Notes: a model not told the origin generated them from the sequence alone. Counted from the first letter of the stretch, positions 15,423 through 23,166 are shown. The stretch is DNA of 40,344 bases from Oscillospiraceae bacterium (GCA_022800665.1 JAAWQS010000019.1:1-40344), one strand, 5' to 3'. Numbers and translations are program-made.

Positions 15423-17401
15423 TGGCAAAGCTGAAAAAATCCGCCAAGCAGGCGGCGGCGGAAAAAAAGGCGGTCAAGCAGGCGGCAGCGGCGAAGCGGG
15501 CGGCCCGGCTGGCCCTTGGGACGGCGGAGTCTGCGCCGGCGGAACCTGCCGCTGTGCCGGAAGTAGTGGATACAGATTTTGACCGGCGGCTGCAGCCGCG
15601 CTGCGACGAGCTGAAATGGCTCTACTGCGAGCTGTACCACGGCGACGAGGCGGCGTTCGGCTATTTTCTCGCCATGCTTCGCCGCTGCTGGGAGGAGCGC
15701 AAGGCGCCCCTGCGGGAACAGGACCGCCGCCGGGAGGAACAGCCCGGCTGGTACCGCCGCCGGGACATGCTGGGCATGATGCTCTATGTCAACGCCTTTG
15801 CGGGAAATCTGAAGGGCGTGGAGGAAAAGCTCCCCTACCTCCAGGAGTGCGGCGTCAACTACCTGCACCTCATGCCGCTGCTGGAGAGCCCCAAGGGCCG
15901 CAGCGACGGCGGCTACGCGGTGTCCGATTTCCGCCGCGTCCAGCAGTCTCTGGGTACGATGGAGGACCTGGAGCATCTGGCCGACGCCTGCCGCGAGGGT
16001 GGGGTGAGCCTGTGCCTGGATTTTGTGCTCAACCACACCAGCGAGGACCATATCTGGGCGAAAAAGGCGCGGGCCGGTGAGCCGGGCTACCGGGACCGCT
16101 ACTTCTTCTATGACAGCTGGGATATCCCCCGTGAATTTGAAAAGACCGTCCCCCAGGTGTTTCCCACCACCGCGCCGGGCAGCTTCACCTGGCTGGAGGA
16201 CTGCCGGCGGGTGGTGATGACCAACTTTTATCCCTATCAGTGGGATTTGAACTATGCCAACCCCGTGGTTTTCAACGACATGACGGAAAACCTCCTCTAT
16301 CTGGCCAACCGTGGCATCGACGTCCTCCGGCTGGACGCCACCCCCTACATATGGAAAGAGCTGGGTACCACCTGCCGCAATCTGCCCCAGGTCCACACCC
16401 TGTCCCGGATGCTGCGCATAGCCTGCGAGATTGTCTGTCCCAGCGTGCTGCTGCTGGGGGAGGTGGTCATGGAGCCGGTCAAGGTGGTCCCCTACTTCGG
16501 CACCACCGAGAAGCCGGAGTGCCATATGCTCTACAACGTGACCACCATGGCCACCACCTGGCACACCCTGGCCACTGGGGACGTATCCCTGCTGCGGCGG
16601 CAGATGGAGGCGGTGTGCAGTCTGCCCAAGGAGTTCACCTTCCTCAACTATCTCCGGTGCCACGACGACATCGGCTGGGGGCTGGACTATCCCTGGCTGG
16701 GGAGCTGTTTTGGCCAGCAGGAGGTCCCCCATAAGAAGTACCTCAACGACTACTTTACCGGCAAATGGCCGGGCAGCCCCAGCCGGGGCGAGCTGTACAA
16801 CGACGATCCCCGCCTGGGGGACGCCCGGCTGTGCGGCACCACTGCGTCCCTGTGCGGCGTAGAGGCGGCGGTCTATGAGCAGGACCCCTTCCAGCTGGAG
16901 CGGGCGGTCTCCTGCGACCTGACCCTCCATGCGTGGATGCTCTCCCAGAGCGGCATTCCCGTCATCTACAGCGGCGACGAAGTGGGGCAGCTCAACGACT
17001 ATACCTACCACGACGACCCGGACAAGCGGGACGACAGCCGCTATATCCACCGTGGGAACTTCCAGTGGGAGCTGGCGGAACTCCGCACCGACGGCAGTAC
17101 CCGGCAGGGCAAGCAGTTCCAGGGCCTGCGGCGGCTGGAGCAGCTGCGCGCCCAGGAGCCGTGCTTTGACAGCCGCGCGGACGTGTGGGTGGAGGACAGC
17201 GGCAGCAATCATGTGCTGGCCCTGTGCCGGAAGCTGGAGGACCGGGAACTGATATGCCTGTTCAACTTCAGCGGCGAGTTTGTCCACGCGGGCGTACAGC
17301 GGGACGGCTGTTGGTCGGAATTGATGTACGGCGTCCACCACGACCAGATTCGGGATGTGGAGCTGTATCCCTATGGTTTTGCCTGGCTGGTACGGGAGTG
17401 A
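15422..17401 (+). CDS. Amylosucrase (GH13_4) with Lys/Ala-rich N-terminal extension
   Basis: A 659-residue alpha-amylase-family transglucosidase that builds alpha-1,4-glucan from sucrose and releases fructose. The family barrel motifs are clear: GVNYLHLMPLLESPKGRSDG, LDFVLNHTSEDH, DVLRLDATPYIWKELGT (nucleophile Asp), LLLGEVV (general acid Glu) and LRCHDDIGW (transition-state His-Asp). The segment LGTTCRNLPQVHTL is typical of amylosucrases rather than trehalose synthases or sucrose hydrolases, although sucrose hydrolysis cannot be excluded. The first 50 residues are a low-complexity Lys/Ala stretch with no signal peptide, so the enzyme is probably cytoplasmic. AGGAGG lies upstream of the ATG. 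Downstream is a 175-base AT-richer gap before the HPr-like gene, without a clear terminator. Confidence 0.9.
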   Translation: MAKLKKSAKQAAAEKKAVKQAAAAKRAARLALGTAESAPAEPAAVPEVVDTDFDRRLQPRCDELKWLYCELYHGDEAAFGYFLAMLRRCWEERKAPLREQDRRREEQPGWYRRRDMLGMMLYVNAFAGNLKGVEEKLPYLQECGVNYLHLMPLLESPKGRSDGGYAVSDFRRVQQSLGTMEDLEHLADACREGGVSLCLDFVLNHTSEDHIWAKKARAGEPGYRDRYFFYDSWDIPREFEKTVPQVFPTTAPGSFTWLEDCRRVVMTNFYPYQWDLNYANPVVFNDMTENLLYLANRGIDVLRLDATPYIWKELGTTCRNLPQVHTLSRMLRIACEIVCPSVLLLGEVVMEPVKVVPYFGTTEKPECHMLYNVTTMATTWHTLATGDVSLLRRQMEAVCSLPKEFTFLNYLRCHDDIGWGLDYPWLGSCFGQQEVPHKKYLNDYFTGKWPGSPSRGELYNDDPRLGDARLCGTTASLCGVEAAVYEQDPFQLERAVSCDLTLHAWMLSQSGIPVIYSGDEVGQLNDYTYHDDPDKRDDSRYIHRGNFQWELAELRTDGSTRQGKQFQGLRRLEQLRAQEPCFDSRADVWVEDSGSNHVLALCRKLEDRELICLFNFSGEFVHAGVQRDGCWSELMYGVHHDQIRDVELYPYGFAWLVRE

Positions 17402-17514
17402 TTTTGTTCATGCAGGCGAATGATTTGTGAATATGTACAAATTGTAAATAGTATATTTGTGCAATTCGGCAAAACATAATTCGCCAGACCGCCCTTATTT
17501 TGGAGAAGTGTCTC

Positions 17515-17543
17515 TTGCAGACAGAAGGATGTTTGACTATAAT
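17515..17543 (+). promoter_or_regulatory. Promoter of the HPr-like gene
   Basis: TTGCAG (17515-17520) and a perfect TATAAT (17538-17543) are exactly 17 bases apart, and the ATG follows 33 bases later. An imperfect hairpin, TGTACAAAT with ATTTGTGCA, lies about 50 bases further upstream and has no T run. Confidence 0.75.
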
Positions 17544-17576
17544 AGGGCACATCTTTTCAGAAAGGAGCACTTCGCT

Positions 17577-17837
17577 ATGAAAGAGTTTACCTATACCGTC
17601 AAGAATGAGACAGGGCTGCACACCCGCCGCGCCGGACTGCTTGCCATGCAGGCCAAGGCGTTTAAGGATACCAATATCACGGTGTCAACAGAAGGGCGCA
17701 CTGTCAGGACCAGCCAGCTGATGCGGCTCATCAGTATGGGCATCAAACGGGGCAGCAGGGTGACTGTCGCGGCGGAAGGCCCCCAGGAGAACGACGCGAT
17801 TGATATTACCCGCAATTTCTTTGAGTACTACCTCTAA
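17577..17837 (+). CDS. HPr-family phosphocarrier protein lacking the Ser46 site
   Basis: An 86-residue protein with the HPr fold pattern. The active-site region reads ETGLHTRRAGLL: His15 and Arg17 are kept, but the usual Pro18 is Arg. Aligned to Bacillus HPr (GKTVNLKSIMGVMSLG), this protein reads GRTVRTSQLMRLISMG, so the regulatory Ser46 is Gln, Lys45 is Ser and Gly49 is Arg. It could accept phosphate from enzyme I, but it is not expected to be phosphorylated by HPr kinase in the usual way. It starts at ATG 17577 with AAGGAG 9 bases upstream, has its own promoter and ends at a bidirectional terminator. No other PTS gene is present. It may be a dedicated carrier or a regulator rather than the main HPr. 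Confidence 0.9.
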   Translation: MKEFTYTVKNETGLHTRRAGLLAMQAKAFKDTNITVSTEGRTVRTSQLMRLISMGIKRGSRVTVAAEGPQENDAIDITRNFFEYYL

Positions 17838-17880
17838 GCTGCTGCCCTGGAGGAGAGAAATAGAATTGGCCTGAAAGAAA

Positions 17881-17917
17881 ACCGGAGTCCCCAGCCACGC
17901 TGGAGACTCCGGTTTTT
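17881..17917. terminator. Bidirectional terminator between the HPr-like and DUF4317 genes
   Basis: ACCGGAGTC (17881-17889) pairs with GACTCCGGT (17905-17913). A T run follows on the plus strand (17913-17917), and the bases before the stem are A-rich, so it serves both converging genes. Confidence 0.9.
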
Positions 17918-17919
17918 GT

Positions 17920-19092
17920 TTATATACTGCCGGATTCCATCTGTTTTTCTCTGCCGTCCCGCAGACCTACGGCAAGTCCGTTGATTTCCACGCCCTCTCC
18001 GGCGGGGATCAGCAGATACTTTCTGCCGTCGATGACGCAGGTTTCCACCAGATAACTGCATTCCGGGCTGATGGTAATGGTGATCTCCGGGGTTTTCACC
18101 TCAAAGCGTTTGCTGTCGATGAGGTTGGAGGGATTCAGCGCGGCGTTCTCGCCGAAATACTCGTCGCACCGCACCTGAAAGGCGTCCAGCCGCTCCTGGG
18201 CGATGCCGCAGGTCTGGAGAATCCCGCCCACATCCCTGGCGGTCACAGCCAGCGGTTCCGGGTCCCGGCTCTCTTTGTGCTGCTCGATTTTCTCCCGCAG
18301 CTGCTCGTGGACGGACTGCACCACATCCATCAGGCACTCGTCCTCCAGCGCGCCGCTGAGGGCGTTTTCAAAAGCCTCCTTCTGCTCGGCGGCGGACATG
18401 GGCGGCTCTGTATGGAACACGGCGTCAATAAACTCCTGGTGGAGCTGGTCCGCATTGCGGGAGTAGAAGAGGGCATTATAGATATTGGCGGCGCGGTTGT
18501 CGAAGGCCGGGAACAGGAAGCCCAGCTCCGGCGGAGACACCACCTGTCCGGCGGCGCAGCTGTGGAACTCGTTCTCCCCTGGGAAGTAGCCCAGTTCCAT
18601 TTTGCAGCCCTTCACCGGGCAGACGCAGCAGAGGATGTACTGGAAGACCTCGTCGGAGGCATCGGCCTGGATTTCATCGTCAGCTCCCCGGCGGGGGACG
18701 TCGTAGGCGTCGTGGGCCAGGAGGATGAGGTAGTTGCCCTCCCCCATCTCCAGCCGCTCGATCACCGTCTGATAGAAGGTCCTGCGGGCCTCGCCGTCCT
18801 TCAGGCCGGATGAGCGGAGGGCGGTCAGGAGACGGTGTTCCGGGCTGTCCGCCACCTGTTCTGTGGAGAAGACGATGTCCAGCAGATTGCGGCCCAGGGC
18901 GCCGGAGAGGGCCTTTTTCAGCAGGTTAAGGTATTTTTCCGCCTCCTCCGCAGGCATCAGGGACAGAGGCTCGTCCAGGTCGGAGATGATCTCCTTGCTG
19001 GAGCCGTTGACGTAACAGCCGTAAATCCGGCTGATGGCGGACTTGTCCAGCCGGAACCGGCGGCGCAGTTCGGCGACTTCTTTTTGATTCAT
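17920..19092 (-). CDS. DUF4317 family protein
   Basis: A 390-residue protein of a family common in Clostridia and without known function. The start (MNQKEVAELRRRFRLDKSAI), the YGCYVNGSSKEIIS segment, the internal NYLILLAHDAYDVP and CCVCPVK blocks, PPELGFLFPAFDNRAANIYN and the C-terminal IDGRKYLLIPAGEGVEING are the regions I recognise. There is no signal peptide or membrane segment, so it should be cytoplasmic. The ATG at 19092 has only a weak GAGG upstream. The truncated Rpn-like gene ends 41 bases before it on the same strand, and the two may be cotranscribed. It ends at the shared bidirectional terminator. Confidence 0.85.
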   Translation of the reverse strand: MNQKEVAELRRRFRLDKSAISRIYGCYVNGSSKEIISDLDEPLSLMPAEEAEKYLNLLKKALSGALGRNLLDIVFSTEQVADSPEHRLLTALRSSGLKDGEARRTFYQTVIERLEMGEGNYLILLAHDAYDVPRRGADDEIQADASDEVFQYILCCVCPVKGCKMELGYFPGENEFHSCAAGQVVSPPELGFLFPAFDNRAANIYNALFYSRNADQLHQEFIDAVFHTEPPMSAAEQKEAFENALSGALEDECLMDVVQSVHEQLREKIEQHKESRDPEPLAVTARDVGGILQTCGIAQERLDAFQVRCDEYFGENAALNPSNLIDSKRFEVKTPEITITISPECSYLVETCVIDGRKYLLIPAGEGVEINGLAVGLRDGREKQMESGSI

Positions 19093-19133
19093 AACAGCGG
19101 GTACCTCGCTTTTCAGATTTGACTTGTAGTTTT

Positions 19134-19469
19134 TTACTGGGGGAATGGCTGGGAGGGACCTGTGCTGTACTCCTCCGCCTTTTTGACGAATTCCTGCTCA
19201 GAGAGATTGGCGCGGGCGGCGGCTTCGGCACGGGACAGCACGCCGTCCAACGCCAGTTCAATCAGGGTGTAGAGCCGGCCTTCTGCTTTCCCTTTTGCCA
19301 GACCTTCCGCTTTTCCTCTTGCCAGGCCCTTCTCAATCCCCCTGTTTTCCGCTCTGTCCAACACATCGCACATGGTTACGGACGCTCCTTTCTTCACAGC
19401 CTCATTGGCGCTCTCCTCAAACCGTCTGTCTCCCGTCAGCACAGCCATCAGCTTTAAGGTCTCTTCCAC
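19134..19469 (-). CDS. Truncated Rpn-family relative (C-terminal region only)
   Basis: This 111-residue product matches the C-terminal part of Rpn-type proteins, beginning LKLMAVLTGDRRFEESANEA and continuing MCDVLDRAENRGIEKG into a Gly-x-x-x repeat tail (GLARGKAEGLAKGKAEG) and a final helical domain. The N-terminal PD-(D/E)XK nuclease domain is missing, so no nuclease activity is expected. It begins with GTG at 19469 and has only a weak ribosome binding site (AAAAAGAA), but a good promoter sits directly upstream. It is either a decaying fragment or a small independent protein, for example one that pairs with full-length Rpn. The DUF4317 gene follows after 41 bases. Confidence 0.6.
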   Translation of the reverse strand: MEETLKLMAVLTGDRRFEESANEAVKKGASVTMCDVLDRAENRGIEKGLARGKAEGLAKGKAEGRLYTLIELALDGVLSRAEAAARANLSEQEFVKKAEEYSTGPSQPFPQ

Positions 19470-19485
19470 TTCTTTTTGTAAGCCT

Positions 19486-19513
19486 ATTATATCACAGAAT
19501 CCCTCTATTGCAA
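19486..19513 (-). promoter_or_regulatory. Promoter upstream of the truncated Rpn-like gene
   Basis: On the minus strand, TTGCAA (19508-19513) and a perfect TATAAT (19486-19491) are 16 bases apart. The GTG start is only 16 bases beyond the -10 box, leaving a very short leader. Confidence 0.6.
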
Positions 19514-19577
19514 GAATCTCTTTTCATGGAAAGCCCCATTGTCTGCCCGCCGGGAGATTCTTCTGCCGGATGAGGGA

Positions 19578-19606
19578 TGGACATTCAGCGGCAGATTTGG
19601 TATAAT
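19578..19606 (+). promoter_or_regulatory. Promoter of the phosphodiester glycosidase/SLH gene
   Basis: TGGACA (19578-19583) and TATAAT (19601-19606) are 17 bases apart. The ATG at 19656 follows, with AAGGAGA 6 bases upstream of it. Confidence 0.7.
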
Positions 19607-19655
19607 AGCAAGGTACCAACGAATTTCCATTTGAACGCATAGAAAAGGAGACAGA

Positions 19656-22112
19656 ATGAAACGAGCAATTTCCCTTCTGCTGGCGCTGACCCTATTCCTT
19701 CTGCTGGCCACCGCCGCGCTGGCCAGTTCACCCGCCTACGGCAGCGAGGTCTGGCTGCAGGAGACCAAACTCCAGGACGGCGTTGTCCTGAGCGACAATA
19801 TTTTCTGGAGCGGGTCCTACGACAAGCCGCGGCATGAGTATTACATTACCTATTCCCCTGGCGGGGCGGCCTTTGAACCGGAAACCGTACCGGAACCGGA
19901 CGCCCCCGTCCCGGACGGCGATATCCCCGGCTGGCTGCTGAACGGACGGAACGAATACGCCGCCTCGGCAGTCTCGTACAGCGCTGGAAGCGGTGTGCGT
20001 CCGGTGGTGGCTTTCGGCTCCTCCGTCTGCGACCGCCTTACCGCCGCTGCCGCCGCCCAGTATTACGAGGGTCTGGGATACCGGGTGGTAGGCGCCATCA
20101 ACGGCGACTTTTACGACGTCTCTACCGGCTTTCCTCTGGGCCTTCTGGTCTCCGACGGCCAGCTGCTCTCCGGGGCCTCCGACTATTACGCCGTGGGCTT
20201 CCGGCAGGACGGCTCTGTGGTGATGGGCGAGCCTAAGCTATCCATTACCGCCCAGTCCGACGCCGGGATGAGCATTAACATCTGGAGCATCAACAAGCCG
20301 CGAGTGGAGAAGGGCGGCGTGACCCTGCTGACCCACTACTTCCGCAACGACCACCGCACCGGTACCGCTACTGCCGGCGTAAACGTGCTGGCCCGCATTA
20401 CAGGCGGGCGGGCCTCCATTGGAGAACAGCTGACGGTGCAGGTGGAGCAGGTCCTGGAGGAGTCCGCCGCCTATACCCTGGAGGAAAACCAGGTCCTGCT
20501 GTCCGCCGCGGCCAACGGCTATGCGGACGCCCTGGCCTTTCTCCGCTCCCTGACGCCGGGACAGACCGTGACCGTCTCCTTCACCACCCCCGACCCCAGC
20601 TGGAACGACGTGACGGAGGCCATCGGAGCGCTGTATCTGCTGGTTTCAGGCGGCGTGGTGCAGAGCGGCTTCGAGGTCTCCGCCGCTCCCCGCACCGCCG
20701 TGGGTGTGAAGGCCAACGGCGACCTGGTGCTCTACACCATTGACGGGCGGCAGTCCAGCCACAGCATGGGCGCGTCCCTGGGAGTGCTGGCGGAGCGAAT
20801 GAAGGAACTGGGCTGCGTGACCGCCCTCTGTCTGGACGGCGGCGGCTCCACCACCATAGTTGCCGCCACGCCGGATCAAACCGCTGCCCGGACCCTCAAC
20901 TCCCCCAGCGACAAGAATCTGCGGAAAGTGACCAACCACATTGTCCTCCTGGCCCCCGGCGGAGCGACCGGCCAGGCCCGCAGCCTGCAGCTGTCCGCCA
21001 GTGCGCCCGCAGTGCTGGCCGGCCATCCGGTGGAGCTGAAAGCCGTCCTCTCGGACAGCCACTACTACCCCATGTCCGGAGACATACAGATGGTCCCCAG
21101 CGGCGGCGAGATACAGGGCAATACCCTGCATACGCCCCAGACCGGCGGTCTTGTCACCGTCAACGCATTTTCCGGCTCCCTCACCGCCCAGACCGATATT
21201 CTGGTCCTGGATGAGCCCGGCGGCGTGGCCATCACCCGCAGCGGCTCCAATATCTCCAGTTTGACTGTCACCCCCGGCGAGACAGTGCAGCTGGGGCTGG
21301 CCGGTTCCTATAACCACAGGAACATTGAGATTTTCCCCACCGACTACACCTGGCAGCTGGACCCCTCGCTGGGTACCATCGACGAAAACGGCCTGCTGAC
21401 CGCCGCCCTCTCCGACGGCAAGGGTACGATCACCGCCGTGCGGGGGAACAGTACCGTGAGTATTCCTCTGACAGTGGACGGCAAGAGCCCCTTTGTGGAT
21501 ACAGAGGGCCACTGGGCAGAAAAATACCTGACAGACCTCTACTACCAGGGCATTCTGGCCGGCGTCACCACAGACGGCCAGCTGTACGCCTACCCGGACA
21601 AGGGTGTGACCCGTGCGGAATTCTCCGTGCTGCTGGGCCGGTTCATTGGCCTGCATCCCGACGACTATGCCAGCGTGGAGACGCCCTTCCCGGATTTGGG
21701 ACCGGTGGAGTCCTGGGCCGGGAACGCCATCCGCGCCATGTATACCATGGGCATTGTCAACGGCGCGGAGATCAATGGAAAGGTGGTCTTTGACCCCCAA
21801 GGAGCCCTGACCCGCGCCCAGGCTGTGGCCATGCTGGGCCGCCTGCTGGCTTCGGAGGAGGACGAGGGCGTGCCGCCGCCGCTGGACTGGGATGAGGCGG
21901 AACCTCTGCCGGACAGCCCGGAGGAGCCTGTGACAGCGGACCTGAGCCAGTTCAAGGACGCGGACCGGATTCCCTCCTACGCCCTGGAGCACTTCCAGCT
22001 GCTGGTGGGCATGGGGGCCATTGACGGCAGCGACGGACTGCTGGACCCCAACGGCGCCATGACCCGCGCCGTGATCTGCAAGGCTCTGTCCGTGCTGACC
22101 GACGCCTTCTGA
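19656..22112 (+). CDS. Secreted phosphodiester glycosidase (NAGPA-like) with SLH domains
   Basis: An 818-residue surface protein. A signal peptide (about 1-23, ending ALAS) is followed by a phosphodiester glycosidase domain (NAGPA/DUF2233 type) at about 75-430, with the family blocks INGDFYDVSTGFPLGLLVSD and LCLDGGGSTTIVA. Ig-like stretches follow to about 600. The C-terminus has three SLH modules, recognisable by the GHWAEKYLTDLYYQGI start and repeated TRAEFSVLLGR / TRAQAVAMLGR ends. Related enzymes remove GlcNAc from phosphodiester-linked sugars, and bacterial members are thought to act on wall polymers or exopolysaccharide. The SLH modules would hold it on secondary wall polymer. It is monocistronic, with its own promoter and a strong terminator. 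Confidence 0.88.
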   Translation: MKRAISLLLALTLFLLLATAALASSPAYGSEVWLQETKLQDGVVLSDNIFWSGSYDKPRHEYYITYSPGGAAFEPETVPEPDAPVPDGDIPGWLLNGRNEYAASAVSYSAGSGVRPVVAFGSSVCDRLTAAAAAQYYEGLGYRVVGAINGDFYDVSTGFPLGLLVSDGQLLSGASDYYAVGFRQDGSVVMGEPKLSITAQSDAGMSINIWSINKPRVEKGGVTLLTHYFRNDHRTGTATAGVNVLARITGGRASIGEQLTVQVEQVLEESAAYTLEENQVLLSAAANGYADALAFLRSLTPGQTVTVSFTTPDPSWNDVTEAIGALYLLVSGGVVQSGFEVSAAPRTAVGVKANGDLVLYTIDGRQSSHSMGASLGVLAERMKELGCVTALCLDGGGSTTIVAATPDQTAARTLNSPSDKNLRKVTNHIVLLAPGGATGQARSLQLSASAPAVLAGHPVELKAVLSDSHYYPMSGDIQMVPSGGEIQGNTLHTPQTGGLVTVNAFSGSLTAQTDILVLDEPGGVAITRSGSNISSLTVTPGETVQLGLAGSYNHRNIEIFPTDYTWQLDPSLGTIDENGLLTAALSDGKGTITAVRGNSTVSIPLTVDGKSPFVDTEGHWAEKYLTDLYYQGILAGVTTDGQLYAYPDKGVTRAEFSVLLGRFIGLHPDDYASVETPFPDLGPVESWAGNAIRAMYTMGIVNGAEINGKVVFDPQGALTRAQAVAMLGRLLASEEDEGVPPPLDWDEAEPLPDSPEEPVTADLSQFKDADRIPSYALEHFQLLVGMGAIDGSDGLLDPNGAMTRAVICKALSVLTDAF

Positions 22113-22135
22113 GGATTTCCCCCACAATAACGCCG

Positions 22136-22183
22136 GGACTGCCGCCCGCGATTGTCTCCAATCGCCGGGCGGCAGTCCTTTTT
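22136..22183 (+). terminator. Terminator of the phosphodiester glycosidase/SLH gene
   Basis: GGACTGCCGCCCG (22136-22148) pairs with CGGGCGGCAGTCC (22166-22178). An inner CGATTG/CAATCG stem tightens the loop, and T5 follows at 22179-22183. Confidence 0.92.
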
Positions 22184-22269
22184 GCGCATAACCCGGTCCA
22201 AGTCCGCATAGGCTGTAGTGCAAGCCAGTCCTTCGGGATGAAAACTACGAAAGAGGTGGACTTACATAT

Positions 22270-22878
22270 ATGGATGAAACGCGCAATTTGGTACAGCTGC
22301 GGGGGACTGCAGCCGGGGAGCCCGCCCTCTCCCACGAGAACCACGGGCAGCAGTTCTACCGCTTCCCCCTCTCCGTCCGGCGTCTGTCGGGCCAGGCGGA
22401 CCTCCTCCACGTCATCGCCACCGGCGAACAGCTGCGGGGCCTGCTGCCCTTGGAGGGCCGGCGGCTGGCGGTGGACGGGCAGCTTCGTTCCTTCAACAAC
22501 AAGAGCGGGTGCGGCAGCAAGCTGGTCATCTCCGTCTTTGCCCGGACCCTGGAGGAGACGGAGGAGGAGGAGTTCAACAGCATCCAGCTGCGGGGTGTGA
22601 TCTGCAAGCCGCCGGTGCTGCGGCGGACGCCCCTGGGCCGGTGCATCTCCGACATGATGCTGGCGGTGAACCGGCGGTATGGCCGGGCGGACTACCTGCC
22701 CTGCATCGCCTGGGGCCAGGTGGCCATGCTCACGGGCCGGATGGAGGTGGGGGACACCCTGGCCCTGGAGGGCCGGGTGCAGAGCCGGGTGTATACGAAG
22801 GTAGTCGACGGCTGCGCCCAGGAGCGCACTGCCTTCGAGGTCAGCGTCATGCATCTGCTGGAGGATTCGGAGGTTTGA
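22270..22878 (+). CDS. Single-stranded DNA-binding-like protein with two OB folds
   Basis: A 202-residue protein made of two tandem SSB-like OB folds: residues about 5-95 (NLVQLRGTAAGEP to VISVFARTLE) and about 100-200 (NSIQLRGVICKPPVLRRTPL to VSVMHLLEDSE). The second half carries the PLGRCISDMMLAVNRRYG-type strand that matches SSB and PriB proteins. It lacks the acidic SSB C-terminal tail (the protein ends EDSEV), so it is probably a specialised relative rather than the replicative SSB. The ATG has GAGGTGG about 10 bases upstream. I see no strong promoter in the 86 bases after the terminator. The dap operon promoter begins 33 bases after its stop. Confidence 0.75.
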   Translation: MDETRNLVQLRGTAAGEPALSHENHGQQFYRFPLSVRRLSGQADLLHVIATGEQLRGLLPLEGRRLAVDGQLRSFNNKSGCGSKLVISVFARTLEETEEEEFNSIQLRGVICKPPVLRRTPLGRCISDMMLAVNRRYGRADYLPCIAWGQVAMLTGRMEVGDTLALEGRVQSRVYTKVVDGCAQERTAFEVSVMHLLEDSEV

Positions 22879-22910
22879 ATGAAAATACGGTGAAGAATGA
22901 AAATTCCCTC

Positions 22911-22939
22911 TTGTCAGATGGGAGAATATGTGGTATAAA
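22911..22939 (+). promoter_or_regulatory. dapABH operon promoter
   Basis: TTGTCA (22911-22916) and TATAAA (22934-22939) are 17 bases apart. They would start a transcript at the 5' edge of the riboswitch. Confidence 0.7.
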
Positions 22940-22947
22940 TACTGTCA

Positions 22948-23166
22948 ACGATAGAGGTCGCGGAGGCGAATACCCTGGCGGAGCCGGCAGGCTGTGAACC
23001 CAGGGGAGGCAAATCCGCCGAATCCTGCGGACAGGCGTGTCCGCGGGGTGGGGACGGGGAGAAGATCTCCGCCACTGTCCGCGGGTCATCCCGCGGGTGC
23101 GCTATCTGCTTGCTTGAACGAGACAATCTTGTGCAAGGCCGGCGGAAGCGTCCGCCGGCTTTTCTT
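22948..23166 (+). ncRNA. Lysine riboswitch (L box) with terminator, upstream of dapA
   Basis: The leader has lysine-riboswitch features in order: GATAGAGGTCGCG at 22950-22962, GGGGAGGCAAATCCGCCGAA near 22995-23014, a GGGGTGGGGACGGGG block followed by CCACTGTC, and a closing CTATC at 23102-23106 that pairs with GATAG to form P1. It ends in an expression platform with a perfect 9-bp stem, GCCGGCGGA (23138-23146) with TCCGCCGGC (23151-23159), and a T-rich tail. High lysine should favour the terminator and switch off dapA, dapB and dapH. The fit of structure and gene context is strong, although the fold was judged by eye. Confidence 0.88.
23138..23166 (+). terminator. Riboswitch-controlled terminator
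   Basis: A 9-bp perfect stem with an AGCG loop (23147-23150) is followed by TTTTCTTC. It lies between the aptamer and the dapA ribosome binding site. Confidence 0.88.

Noticed and set aside
15413-17341. Long minus-strand open frame across the amylosucrase gene
   Set aside because: The plus frame contains all catalytic motifs of GH13. The minus frame shows no recognisable family.
20646-22223. Long minus-strand open frame across the phosphodiester glycosidase/SLH gene
   Set aside because: It is antisense to a gene with a signal peptide, catalytic blocks and SLH repeats, and it crosses the terminator hairpin.
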